From the NCBI GenBank assembly GCA_030625815.1, contig DAOUQF010000002.1, positions 119,358-183,357 of the forward strand: a stretch of 64,000 nucleotides of DNA. The letters are read 5' to 3'. The DNA is from Eubacteriales bacterium. Lineage in GTDB: Bacteria; Bacillota; Clostridia; Tissierellales; GPF-1. A program made the translations under genes and the position numbers. This document shows, piece by piece, positions 8,808 through 16,984 of the stretch (the first letter of the stretch is position 1; each line of letters opens with the position of its first letter). A model generated the notes under the pieces. It was given only the letters and a program-made list of their open reading frames with translations, did not search any database and had not been told where the DNA came from.

Positions 8808-8847
8808 AAAACCGAGTTTGCTTTCAGGCTTCCAGACAGGCTATAAT
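8808..8847 (+). promoter_or_regulatory. iclR promoter overlapped by operator
   Basis: TTGCTT (8818-8823), an 18-nt spacer and TATAAT (8842-8847). The palindrome AAAAC-CGA-GTTT (8808-8819) overlaps the -35 box and matches the paired sites upstream of the aldolase (958-970, 1040-1052), which suggests autoregulation. Confidence 0.55.
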
Positions 8848-8879
8848 AATAAATAGAATGAAATGAAAGTAGGCGAAGG

Positions 8880-9665
8880 ATGGAAAATCAGAGTCGGTAC
8901 ACCATTCAATCCGTAAATCGTGCATTACGGATTTTGAAATTGTTTGATGAACGGAATCAGGAATTGTCGATTGTAGAAATCAGTGCGATGATGGGACTGA
9001 ATAAGAGCACGGTGATTCGATTTTTAGCGACCTTGGAAGACGAGGGATACTTGGAGCGGGATCCGATCTCGAAGAAATACAAGCTGGGCATTGTATTGTT
9101 TCGGCTGGGTAATCTTGCGGAGAAATCTTTGGATATCAATCGTGCCGCTGAGCTGGTGATGCAAGAATTATCCAATGAAACCGGATTGATTGTGCATATG
9201 GGAACCGTGCAAAAAGAGAAAGCGATCCTTTTGCAAAAGAAATGGCCGAAAAACTATATGAGCGATGTAGAAATGATTGCAAGAGTAGGCGGTTACATAC
9301 CGATTTATTGCACAGGGATCGGTAAAATTATGCTAGCTTATCAATCGCAGGAAAAGGCGGAGAAATATGCGAATCGAATTGATTATCGTGCATATACGGA
9401 AAATACCATTGATACGCCAGACAAGCTTATGGCTGAGCTTGCCAAGGTTCGCAATCAAGGATTTGCGGAAAACAATGAAGAGCATGAGCTCTATATGTAT
9501 TCTTTGACCTATCCCATTCGTGATCATCGCAATCAGGTGGTGGCGGGTATCAGTTTAAGTGGGATCAAGGTGAAAATCATGAATATGGATCAGGGTGATT
9601 TGCATCAGTCCTTAAGAAGGGCGGCCTTGCAGATTTCCCGCAAGCTTGGCTATCAAGGCTCGTAA
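8880..9665 (+). CDS. IclR-family transcriptional regulator
   Basis: 261 residues. An N-terminal winged helix (SVNRALRILKLFDERNQELS, then MMGLNKSTVIRFLATLEDEG, about 10-60) is followed by an IclR effector domain (LAEKSLDINRAAELVMQELS; MLAYQSQEKAEKY; LTYPIRDHRNQVVAGISLSG). IclR proteins bind short palindromes and respond to carboxylate or aromatic metabolites. It follows the catabolic genes on the same strand and has its own promoter. The shared AAAC-nnn-GTTT palindromes at its promoter and at the aldolase promoter make it the likely local regulator. Confidence 0.92.
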   Translation: MENQSRYTIQSVNRALRILKLFDERNQELSIVEISAMMGLNKSTVIRFLATLEDEGYLERDPISKKYKLGIVLFRLGNLAEKSLDINRAAELVMQELSNETGLIVHMGTVQKEKAILLQKKWPKNYMSDVEMIARVGGYIPIYCTGIGKIMLAYQSQEKAEKYANRIDYRAYTENTIDTPDKLMAELAKVRNQGFAENNEEHELYMYSLTYPIRDHRNQVVAGISLSGIKVKIMNMDQGDLHQSLRRAALQISRKLGYQGS

Positions 9666-9694
9666 GCATGAAGTAAGAGAAGGAGCTTGATAGA

Positions 9695-9772
9695 ATGGCA
9701 CGATTGCCCATCAGCATTTGTGATGAAGGAATGAACGGTCATATAATAAAAGAAGATATGTTTTGGTTGTAA
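9695..9772 (+). CDS. Possible 25-residue small protein
   Basis: ATG 9695 stands behind a good site (AGAGAAGGAGCT, 9676-9687) and reads MARLPISICDEGMNGH, then IIKEDMFWL and a stop at 9770-9772. It lies 29 nt after iclR and before a terminator. No homology is recognised. The RBS is the only real support, so it may be a chance frame. Confidence 0.25.
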   Translation: MARLPISICDEGMNGHIIKEDMFWL

Positions 9773-9807
9773 TGCTGGACAAATAAACAGGAATCGCGAT
9801 TGGAAGC

Positions 9808-9844
9808 AACCCTTTGGTTAAGAAATCGAGGGTTCTTTTTTTTG
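9808..9844 (+). terminator. Intrinsic terminator after iclR
   Basis: Stem AACCCT (9808-9813) and AGGGTT (9829-9834) around a 15-nt loop, followed by C and eight Ts. Confidence 0.65.
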
Positions 9845-9891
9845 CGCATAATCGTCAGACTACTCTGACTAATTGGGATTATGTGGGGAAA

Positions 9892-9956
9892 TGTGAGATC
9901 ACATGTTGTGAAATGTGAGAAGATGTGATAATATGTGGTTATTGAAAACGATATCT
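9892..9956 (+). promoter_or_regulatory. TGTGAGA repeat cluster and cre-like site upstream of yczE
   Basis: TGTGAGA occurs at 9892-9898 and 9914-9920, with the variant TGTGATA at 9924-9930. The same word appears three more times before the DeoR gene (10654, 10686, 10762), which suggests DeoR binding sites. At 9943-9956, TGAAAACGATATCT is close to the catabolite-responsive element consensus of Firmicutes. Confidence 0.45.
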
Positions 9957-9984
9957 TGAAAGAACAGTGAAGAGAGGCGATAAA

Positions 9985-10632
9985 GTGAGAAAATTGAATT
10001 TGAAAAAAACGATCATCGCCTTGATGGGTACCGTGATTTTAGCCCTGGGGATTTTTTTGATTCTAAGCGAAACCAATGGCGCGGATCCCATGAGTGTGTT
10101 TCTGCAGGGGGTTCACCTGAAAACGGGATTGCAGATCGGCACCATCAATCAGCTTTTGAATGGAAGCATTCTATTCCTTGTGTTTTTATTGGATCGATCC
10201 AGCATTGGGATCGCCAGCATCATCTATGTGACTTGCATTGGATTTTTTATGAATCTGTTCTTTGCCTATCTGCCCTATGAATCGGCGGGCGGGTTCCTGT
10301 CCATAGGAGCAACGGTTTGCGGTGTGATCCTGATTGGAATCGGAGCGGCGGTATTTTTATTTGCGGATTATGGAGCCGGCGCGGTGGAGGGGCTGATGGT
10401 TTATATAAATCGCCGAACGGGTCTTCCCTTAAAAGGAATTCGAATGGTGATTGACGCGAGTTTTGTTGGGGTTGGTTATCTTCTTGGAGGAGTCGTTGGG
10501 ATTGGAACCATTGCGGGTGTGCTTTGCGTGGGACCGACGATCGAAGGAATCTTGAATCTTCTTCAAAAACGTAGCGCAAAACGGGTTGAGAATCAGGCTG
10601 GTCAGGAAGAATGGATGGGAAGTGAAGCATAA
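9985..10632 (+). CDS. YczE/YyaS/YitT-type integral membrane protein
   Basis: 215 residues. GTG 9985 is preferred because AGAGAGGCG precedes it; a GTG at 9967 is in frame but lacks a site. About five hydrophobic helices alternate with short loops (LIALMGTVILALGIFLIL; FLVFLLDRSSIGIASIIYV; GATVCGVILIGIGAAVFLF). ADPMSVFLQGVHLKTGLQIG after helix 1 and GAGAVEGLMVYINRRTGLPL in the middle are typical of the YczE family, which has no settled function. The shared TGTGAGA repeats link it to the DeoR-controlled nucleoside operon downstream. A transport or export role there is only inference. Confidence 0.8.
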   Translation: MRKLNLKKTIIALMGTVILALGIFLILSETNGADPMSVFLQGVHLKTGLQIGTINQLLNGSILFLVFLLDRSSIGIASIIYVTCIGFFMNLFFAYLPYESAGGFLSIGATVCGVILIGIGAAVFLFADYGAGAVEGLMVYINRRTGLPLKGIRMVIDASFVGVGYLLGGVVGIGTIAGVLCVGPTIEGILNLLQKRSAKRVENQAGQEEWMGSEA

Positions 10633-10653
10633 AGGGAAAGGAATATTTGAAAT

Positions 10654-10768
10654 TGTGAGATAATGAGGGATTTTTTGTTGTAAGTTGTGAGAATCTGTGG
10701 TAATCTAATTCCGGACAAAACATTAAATTTACATAGAATTATTCGTGATGTAACGAATGAATGTGAGA
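10654..10768 (+). promoter_or_regulatory. Three TGTGAGA repeats upstream of the DeoR regulator
   Basis: TGTGAGA at 10654-10660, 10686-10692 and 10762-10768, all in the same orientation as the copies before yczE. Candidate autoregulatory operators. No confident -35/-10 pair could be assigned. Confidence 0.45.
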
Positions 10769-10829
10769 AATTGATTTGATAATTGATGAAAAAATTGGAA
10801 TAAGCCGGATAAGACCAGAGGGGAGCACT

Positions 10830-11600
10830 ATGATGCTAGCGATTGAACGATTGAATAAAATTGAAGATTTGTTGAAAGAAAATGGGAGCGTGGTCATTAG
10901 CAGGCTGAGTGGCTCCTTGAATGTTTCGGAAGAAACGATTCGGCGCGATCTGGAGAAGATCAGCAAGAATATGAAAATCAAACGGGTTCGCGGGGGTGCG
11001 TTTTTACCGGCGACAACGGACAATGAGGTGCCAATCAAGATTCGGGAGACCATCTACCTGGAGGAAAAGCAAATGATTGGAGCGAAATGCCTTTCATTGA
11101 TTGACGACGGAATGAGCGTGATGCTCGACAGCAGCACGACGGCTTGGTATGTGGCGAAGAACCTCAATCGGAGCGGGAAAAAGGTGACGGTAATCACCAA
11201 TTCGCTCTTGATTGCCAGTGAGTTTTCGGAAAGCAAGAACATCAAAGTCATTTCTGTTGGCGGCACACTTCGCAAATCGACCAATTCTTTTGTGGGGTAT
11301 ATGGCGACGAATGCCTTGGTGAATTTGTCAGCCGACCTTGCCTTTGTCAGTTGCACCGCCATTACGAAAGACTTTGGTGTAACGGACAACCATGAGGGTG
11401 AAGGGCAAGTGCGAAGAATTATGTTGGAGCGCTCCGTGAAAAAGGTGCTGATTGTCGATTACACAAAATTTGATACACCGGCTGTCAATCCGATCTGCAA
11501 AATTCAGGATCTGGATCTTGTGATTACCGACAGAAAAGTGCCAAAAGAATACAAACAAGTTTTTCAGGAGCTGGAAGTGGATCTTCTGGTCTGCAAATAG
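10830..11600 (+). CDS. DeoR-family transcriptional regulator
   Basis: 256 residues from ATG 10830 (GAGGGGAG upstream), the standard DeoR length; a longer frame from 10776 is rejected. N-terminal HTH: IERLNKIEDLLKENGSVVISRLSGSLNVSEETIRRDL (positions about 5-41, signature VSEETIRRDLEKI). C-terminal DeoRC sensor: IGAKCLSLIDDGMSVMLDSS, TVITNSLLIASEF, VSVGGTLRKSTNSFVG. These sense phosphorylated sugars. Lying 11 nt before the alcohol dehydrogenase of the nucleoside-cleavage operon, the natural inducer would be a 5-substituted ribose- or ribulose-1-phosphate intermediate. Confidence 0.92.
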   Translation: MMLAIERLNKIEDLLKENGSVVISRLSGSLNVSEETIRRDLEKISKNMKIKRVRGGAFLPATTDNEVPIKIRETIYLEEKQMIGAKCLSLIDDGMSVMLDSSTTAWYVAKNLNRSGKKVTVITNSLLIASEFSESKNIKVISVGGTLRKSTNSFVGYMATNALVNLSADLAFVSCTAITKDFGVTDNHEGEGQVRRIMLERSVKKVLIVDYTKFDTPAVNPICKIQDLDLVITDRKVPKEYKQVFQELEVDLLVCK

Positions 11601-11611
11601 GAGGAAAGAAA

Positions 11612-12775
11612 GTGGATAATTTTCGATTTAAAAATGCGACGCGCATTTTGTTCGGCAAGGGACTGGAGTCTCAAGTCGGGGAAGAGATTGCGGGGAAATA
11701 TAAAAAGGTTTTGATCCATTACGGTGGCAACCATGTTGAACGATCAGGACTGTTGGATCGAGTGACAAAGTCTTTGGAAGCGAATAATATTGAATTTGTA
11801 GTTTTGAATGGAGTTGTGCCAAATCCAAGATTGGCTTTGGTGCATACGGGAATCGAGCTTTGCCGCAGCGAGGACGTGGAGTTTATCCTTGCCATCGGCG
11901 GGGGATCGGCGATTGATTCAGCAAAGTCGATTGCCTTGGGCGTGCCTTACGCGGGCGATGTCTGGGATTTCTATACAGGCGCAGCATCTCCTGAATCGGC
12001 ATTGCCGGTAGGAACGATTCTAACGATCCCGGGTTCTGGATCTGAGATGTCGGAGAGCAGCATCATTACCCATGAAGAGAAGAAATTAAAATACGGCATC
12101 GACAACGAATTGATTGTACCGGAGTTCTCGGTTTTGAATCCGGAGATGTGCCTGACGATTCCGCCGCGCCTGATGGCTTGCGGGATTGCTGATATTCTTT
12201 CCCATTTGATGGAGCGATACTTTACGCCGACCAAGCAGACGATTTTAAGCGATCATCTATTGGAAGGCGCCATGAAAGCGGTTATGGAAGCAGGATTGAA
12301 GCTGATGGCAGATCCGAAAAATTACGATCATGCAGCGGAAATCATGTGGTCGGCAACGGTTGCGCATAATGGCATGTTGAGCTCGGGACGAGTCGAAGAT
12401 TGGGCTTCACACCGAATTGAACATGAAATCAGTGCGCTTTATGATGTTACTCACGGCGCCGGCATGGCGATGATCTTCCCATCTTGGATGCGATATGTGA
12501 TGGATGAGAATATCGAACGTTTTTGCCGCTTCGCTAGCGAGGTGTTTGGCATCGCGGAAATGAGCGACCGCAAAAAACTGGCGGAGAGCGGAATCTCCGC
12601 GTTGGAAGACTTCTTTACAGCTTTGGGGCTTCAGATCCGTCTGTCGGAGGCCGGCGTGCCTGTCGATCAATTCGAATTGATGGCGCAGAAAGCGACGCAA
12701 AACTCGGAGTACGTTGGAAACTTTAAAAAAATCAACGCGGAGGATATTGTGCATATCCTCGAAATGGCGGTATAA
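11612..12775 (+). CDS. Iron-containing alcohol dehydrogenase (BdhA/YqhD-like)
   Basis: 387 residues from GTG 11612, with AGGAGG at 11600-11605. NAD(P)-binding GGGSAIDSAKSIALG lies at about 95-109. Metal ligands come from the ADILSHLMERYF segment (Asp, His) and from the two histidines around IEHEISALYDVTHGAGMA. Family members reduce small aldehydes. In this operon the expected substrate is the C2 fragment left by the aldolase, 2-(methylthio)acetaldehyde or acetaldehyde, reduced to the alcohol to regenerate NAD(P)+. Confidence 0.9.
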   Translation: MDNFRFKNATRILFGKGLESQVGEEIAGKYKKVLIHYGGNHVERSGLLDRVTKSLEANNIEFVVLNGVVPNPRLALVHTGIELCRSEDVEFILAIGGGSAIDSAKSIALGVPYAGDVWDFYTGAASPESALPVGTILTIPGSGSEMSESSIITHEEKKLKYGIDNELIVPEFSVLNPEMCLTIPPRLMACGIADILSHLMERYFTPTKQTILSDHLLEGAMKAVMEAGLKLMADPKNYDHAAEIMWSATVAHNGMLSSGRVEDWASHRIEHEISALYDVTHGAGMAMIFPSWMRYVMDENIERFCRFASEVFGIAEMSDRKKLAESGISALEDFFTALGLQIRLSEAGVPVDQFELMAQKATQNSEYVGNFKKINAEDIVHILEMAV

Positions 12776-12778
12776 CCC

Positions 12779-14068
12779 ATGAAAATTTTAATCAAAAACG
12801 CAAAGATTTTACCCGTGGATGATGCGATGAGCGTCATCGAAAACGGCTGGATCGGCATCGAAGGGAGCACAATTGTGCTCGTTGAAGAGCGAAAAACCGA
12901 AGCCGTTATGGCGTTTAATGCGGATCGTGTGATCGACGCCAAGGGAAAGATGGCAATGCCGGGATTTGTGAACACCCACAGCCATTCGCCTATGACGATT
13001 CTGCGTTGTTACGGAGACGACCTTCCATTGGATGAATGGCTCTTTGGCAAGATGATTCCGACGGAAGAGAAATTCAGCAAGGAAGACATCTATTGGGGCG
13101 GTATGCTGGGCGTGATCGAGCAGATCAAAAGCGGGGTTACCTGCTTTGCTGATATGTATGAACCGAGCAATGTCATCATGGATTTGGTTGTGGAGAATCA
13201 GATTCGTGCGAATGTCGCAGGACCTCATATCACCATCAATCCGGACAAAGAATATGAAGAGTATGTTGCGCATATGAAGAAGTGGAACAATTCCCATGAT
13301 GGATTGATCAAGGAATACGCCATTATTCATGCGATCTACACCTATTCGGAAGAAAAGATCCGCTCAAGGGTCGCGGCGGCCAAGGAAGCGGGAACGGGGA
13401 TTCAGATCCATATCTCTGAAGCGCCCTTTGAGCAGTCTCAAACACAAGAAAAATATCAAAAAACACCGATGCAGATGCTGGAGAGTTGGGGCGTATTCGA
13501 TGTTCCAACGCTGGCAGCCCATTGTGTGCATTTAACAGACGGCGATTTCGAGATTCTGAAAAAACGAGAGATCAGCGTCGCGCATTGTCCATCAAGCAAC
13601 CTGAAACTGGGCAGTGGAATTGCAGACGTGCCGCGGATGCTGAGGAATGGCATCAATGTTGCTATTGGAACCGATGGGGCATCCAGCAACAGCAACTTGA
13701 ATTTTGTTGAAGAGATGCATCTTGCAGCCATGATCCATAAAGGAAATACGATGAATCCATTGGTGGTGAATGCCAAGGAAGTGATTCGCATGGCAACAGT
13801 GAATGGCGCGAAAGCGGCCGGGTTCGGCAATGAAACTGGATCCTTGGAAGTAGGGAAAAAAGCGGATTTGATCTTGATCGATATCGATAAGGCGCATCTG
13901 ACGCCATTGAACAATCCTTTCTCGGCGGCTGTTTACAGCATGCAGGGATCGGATGTGGATACGGTGATTGTAAACGGAAAGATTTTGATGGAAAACCGGG
14001 AAATGAAATTGGTGGACGAAGAAAAAATCAAACATCAGGTGCGAAAAATCGCCAAGCGATTAATCTAA
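12779..14068 (+). CDS. mtaD: 5'-methylthioadenosine/S-adenosylhomocysteine/5'-deoxyadenosine deaminase family amidohydrolase
   Basis: 429-residue amidohydrolase-superfamily zinc enzyme of the MtaD/DadD/TrzA group. Metal-binding H-x-H is in GFVNTHSHSPMTILR (about 61-75). Further landmarks are QIHISEAPFEQ, AAHCVHLTDGDFEIL, VAHCPSSNLKLGSG and the catalytic Asp in IGTDGASSNSNLNF. These enzymes deaminate MTA, SAH or 5'-deoxyadenosine to the inosine analogue. It begins 3 nt after the dehydrogenase. A phosphorylase follows directly, as needed for the inosine route. Which of the three substrates is preferred cannot be read. Confidence 0.88.
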   Translation: MKILIKNAKILPVDDAMSVIENGWIGIEGSTIVLVEERKTEAVMAFNADRVIDAKGKMAMPGFVNTHSHSPMTILRCYGDDLPLDEWLFGKMIPTEEKFSKEDIYWGGMLGVIEQIKSGVTCFADMYEPSNVIMDLVVENQIRANVAGPHITINPDKEYEEYVAHMKKWNNSHDGLIKEYAIIHAIYTYSEEKIRSRVAAAKEAGTGIQIHISEAPFEQSQTQEKYQKTPMQMLESWGVFDVPTLAAHCVHLTDGDFEILKKREISVAHCPSSNLKLGSGIADVPRMLRNGINVAIGTDGASSNSNLNFVEEMHLAAMIHKGNTMNPLVVNAKEVIRMATVNGAKAAGFGNETGSLEVGKKADLILIDIDKAHLTPLNNPFSAAVYSMQGSDVDTVIVNGKILMENREMKLVDEEKIKHQVRKIAKRLI

Positions 14069-14097
14069 TAGATAAGAATTTGGGGAGGAAATCAATT

Positions 14098-14838
14098 ATG
14101 TCAAATGAGAATGTACTGCCAGGAATTCGACTGAAAGTCGGAGATATTACACCGCGTGTTCTGGTTTGTGGAGATCCGTATCGAGCGGAAATGATCGCCA
14201 ACACCTTGGACAATATGAAGTGTCTTGCAAAGGGTCGCGAGTATTGGACCTATTACGGAGAGTACAAGGGCGAGCCGATTACGGTTTCTTCCCATGGAAT
14301 CGGCGCAAGCGGCGCGATACTTTCATTTATCAGCCTGATCAAAGGCGGCGCGAAAGTGATTATTCGTGTTGGTACCTGCGGCGGATTGAAGCCGGAAGTG
14401 AAAGCGGGTTCATTGATTATCGCAACAGCGGCAGCCAAGGAAGAAGGAGTTTCTAATATTTACGTACCGACTTCATTTCCGGCTGTAGCGGATTTGGATG
14501 TGACCAATGCCTTGGTACAAAGCACAAAGGACAATGAAATGGAAGCATTCAAAGGGATTGTCGTGACTCAAGGCGCGTTTTATAGCGGCGTGATGCCGAC
14601 AAATACCGTGGAGCAAATGAAATCCGGCGCCATTGCTTTGGAGATGGAAATTGCGGCTTTGTATACGGCGGCAAGCGTGTTTGGGGCACGGGCGGGAGCA
14701 GTTCTTTCTGTAGACGGAAATGCCTTGGCGGTATTGGAATCAGCAGAGGACAATGATCCGGATCCGGAATTGCTGAAACGAACAGTGGAGAAGAGCATCA
14801 AGATTGGTTTGGATGCATTGATAGCGGTAGAGCTATAA
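14098..14838 (+). CDS. Purine nucleoside phosphorylase (PNP/UDP family)
   Basis: 246 residues from ATG 14098 (GGGGAGG upstream); an in-frame ATG at 14080 lacks spacing to a site. Phosphate- and ribose-binding elements are VLVCGDPYRAEMIA, SHGIGASGAILSFISLI and IRVGTCGGLKPEVKAGSLIIA. ALEMEIAALYTAA carries the Glu-Met-Glu ribose contact. It should phosphorolyse 5'-methylthioinosine or 5'-deoxyinosine to hypoxanthine and the 5-substituted ribose-1-phosphate, which the MtnA-like protein at 16985 would isomerise. Confidence 0.9.
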   Translation: MSNENVLPGIRLKVGDITPRVLVCGDPYRAEMIANTLDNMKCLAKGREYWTYYGEYKGEPITVSSHGIGASGAILSFISLIKGGAKVIIRVGTCGGLKPEVKAGSLIIATAAAKEEGVSNIYVPTSFPAVADLDVTNALVQSTKDNEMEAFKGIVVTQGAFYSGVMPTNTVEQMKSGAIALEMEIAALYTAASVFGARAGAVLSVDGNALAVLESAEDNDPDPELLKRTVEKSIKIGLDALIAVEL

Positions 14839-14853
14839 AGATTGGAGTTTAGG

Positions 14854-15477
14854 ATGAATTTAACGGAATTAAAGACAGAATTGCTTGATGTGACCTTGGA
14901 ATCCTACCAATTGCAATTGATGGCGGGAACCAGCGGAAACGCGAGCGTATATCATAAAGAAACAGAAGCGATGATCATTACCCCATCGAGCGTATCGTAC
15001 GATGGCATGACCATTGAGGACCTTGTCGTCATGAAACTGGATGGCACAATCCTGGAAGGCAAGCATGAGCCGTCTTCCGAATGGAAGATGCACGCGCAGG
15101 TTTACTTGGAGCGCGAGGATGTGGCTTGTGTGCTGCATACCCATTCTCCATTTGCTACAGGATTTGCGGTTTGCCAAGAGGGTATCCCAGTGATCCTGAT
15201 TGAAATGGTGCCGTTTATTGGCGGAGATATTCCGGTGGCAGCCTTTGCCATGCCGGGAACTGCGGAACTGGGTGTGGAAGCGTTGAAGGTAATGAAGGAT
15301 CGCAAAGGTTGTCTGCTTTCCAATCATGGTACTCTTGCCATTGGAGCATCCATTCGGAGGACCTTTATGTCTTCGGTATACTTGGAAGACGCGGCCAAGA
15401 TTTATCATATCGCAAAAAATGCGGGAGATGTGAAAGTGATCCCGGAAGAGCAAATCGAGGCGATGCGCAACAGTTAA
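14854..15477 (+). CDS. Class II aldolase (fuculose-1-phosphate/methylthioribulose-1-phosphate aldolase-like)
   Basis: 207 residues from ATG 14854 (TTGGAG upstream). Zn ligands: HTHSPFATGFA (about 93-103) and LSNHGTLAIG (about 152-161). The acid/base Glu is in EPSSEWKMHAQVY, and the phosphate-binding start is GTSGNASVY. It is expected to cleave 5-methylthioribulose-1-phosphate or 5-deoxyribulose-1-phosphate into dihydroxyacetone phosphate plus methylthioacetaldehyde or acetaldehyde, as in the described DHAP shunt. It is a paralogue of the protein at 36774. Context, more than residues, sets the substrate. Confidence 0.87.
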   Translation: MNLTELKTELLDVTLESYQLQLMAGTSGNASVYHKETEAMIITPSSVSYDGMTIEDLVVMKLDGTILEGKHEPSSEWKMHAQVYLEREDVACVLHTHSPFATGFAVCQEGIPVILIEMVPFIGGDIPVAAFAMPGTAELGVEALKVMKDRKGCLLSNHGTLAIGASIRRTFMSSVYLEDAAKIYHIAKNAGDVKVIPEEQIEAMRNS

Positions 15478-15591
15478 GCCAGAGATTGAAACTTGACAGC
15501 TGGAATAGACAGAAGCTTCATTCAGAATTGGTTTTATTAAGAAATCATAGATGTGTAGTAATAAAAATCGAATTCAAAATCGAAGGGAGAA

Positions 15592-16953
15592 ATGAAGGTG
15601 TCTACAAATTCAAAGGTTGGTGCAAAGAAGAAGGGGATTAGCTTCATGGACTTGATGAGCGTGTCCGTTGGACAGATCATCGGTTCAGGAATCATGATTT
15701 TAACAGGTATTGCAATTGGTTTAACAGGTCAAGGGGTGGCGTGGTCTTTTATCGCGGCGTCGATCTTGATTATTATTCCGATTACTGCTTTGGCGGCATT
15801 GGGTTCTGCCATTCCGTCAAATGGCGGCATGTATACCTATGTGCGTGACTTGATTGGTCGAAAAACGGCATTTTTCTATGTTGCTCTATTGGTAGCGGGA
15901 CAATTGGTCTTGGCGAACTATGCCATTGGCTTCGCGGAGTACGCAAAAGAATTTATTCCGAACTTAAACACCGTGTTGGTTGCCAGTGTTATTATGACGC
16001 TGATCTTCTTCGCGAATCTTCGCGGATTGAAAACAGCCGTCTTTATTCAAAACATCATGGTTGTTATGCTTCTAGCGGCTTTGGGTCTGTTTATTGCCTT
16101 TGGTTTGCCGCAGGTGAAGGATTTCGGTTCTTTCTTTGAGGTGGCCAACATTATGCCATCCGGATTTATGGGCTTTGTATCAGCGACTTTCTTGGTGCGT
16201 TTTGCCTTGATCGGCGCGGAGTACCTGTCTGAATTGGGCGGCGAGTGCGAGAACCCGGGAAAAGAGATTCCACGTGCAATGATTCTTTCCACTTTGATCG
16301 TTGCGGTTGTTTACTTTTTGATGGGCGTTGTTGCTTCAGGCGTACTTCCAGTCAGTGATGTTGCCTTCCAAACTCTGGGCAGTGTTGCAAAACAAATCTT
16401 CCCGCCAGCTGTTTATATCTTCTTTATTGTCGGCGGCGCGATGTTTGCTTTGGTTTCTTCTTTGAACGCGGTATTCGCATGGTGTACAAAGGGAATTAAA
16501 ATGGCTATTGAAGACGGTTGGTTGCCTGAGGCGTTGGCTGTTGAAAACAAAAAGTATGGCACGCCGCATCTTTTGTTGGGCATCTTTTACATCGTAGGCA
16601 TGCTTCCAATTTTGACAGGCGGAACCATCGAGTACATTGCGATCATTGGAAATAACATTGGTTTGATCTTCGCGATCTTCCCTGTATTGGCTGTGATGTT
16701 CTTGCCGAAGAAAAATCCGGAAGCCTACGAAAACGCATACTTCAAATTGCCAATGTGGGCAATGTATGCTTTGCCAATTTTGAGCGCGGGAATCTATGCC
16801 TTCGGTTTCTATTCCAGTGCTAGTTTTATCGGCGCGTTCGGTTTGAAGGTTATGGCGGGATATTGTGTATTGGTTGTGCTTTATGCCTATATCCGTGAAC
16901 CAAAAGTGAAAAAATTAGAAGCGGCAAAAGCAAACAAGGAAAAAGCTGCATAA
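15592..16953 (+). CDS. APC-superfamily permease (amino acid/polyamine/organocation)
   Basis: 453 residues with about 12 hydrophobic segments. The APC signature GQIIGSGIMILTGIAIGLTG lies in helix 1 (about 22-41), then SAIPSNGGMYTYVRDLIGRK. GAEYLSELGGECENPGKEIP is the conserved loop after helix 6. It lies between the aldolase and the isomerase, so the operon includes uptake or efflux. Candidate cargoes are a nucleoside, a purine base or the amino acid precursor (methionine). APC members are usually amino-acid transporters, which leaves the link open. Confidence 0.88.
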   Translation: MKVSTNSKVGAKKKGISFMDLMSVSVGQIIGSGIMILTGIAIGLTGQGVAWSFIAASILIIIPITALAALGSAIPSNGGMYTYVRDLIGRKTAFFYVALLVAGQLVLANYAIGFAEYAKEFIPNLNTVLVASVIMTLIFFANLRGLKTAVFIQNIMVVMLLAALGLFIAFGLPQVKDFGSFFEVANIMPSGFMGFVSATFLVRFALIGAEYLSELGGECENPGKEIPRAMILSTLIVAVVYFLMGVVASGVLPVSDVAFQTLGSVAKQIFPPAVYIFFIVGGAMFALVSSLNAVFAWCTKGIKMAIEDGWLPEALAVENKKYGTPHLLLGIFYIVGMLPILTGGTIEYIAIIGNNIGLIFAIFPVLAVMFLPKKNPEAYENAYFKLPMWAMYALPILSAGIYAFGFYSSASFIGAFGLKVMAGYCVLVVLYAYIREPKVKKLEAAKANKEKAA

Positions 16954-16984
16954 TTAAACCGGCAGCAAAATGGGGGTTGACGAA

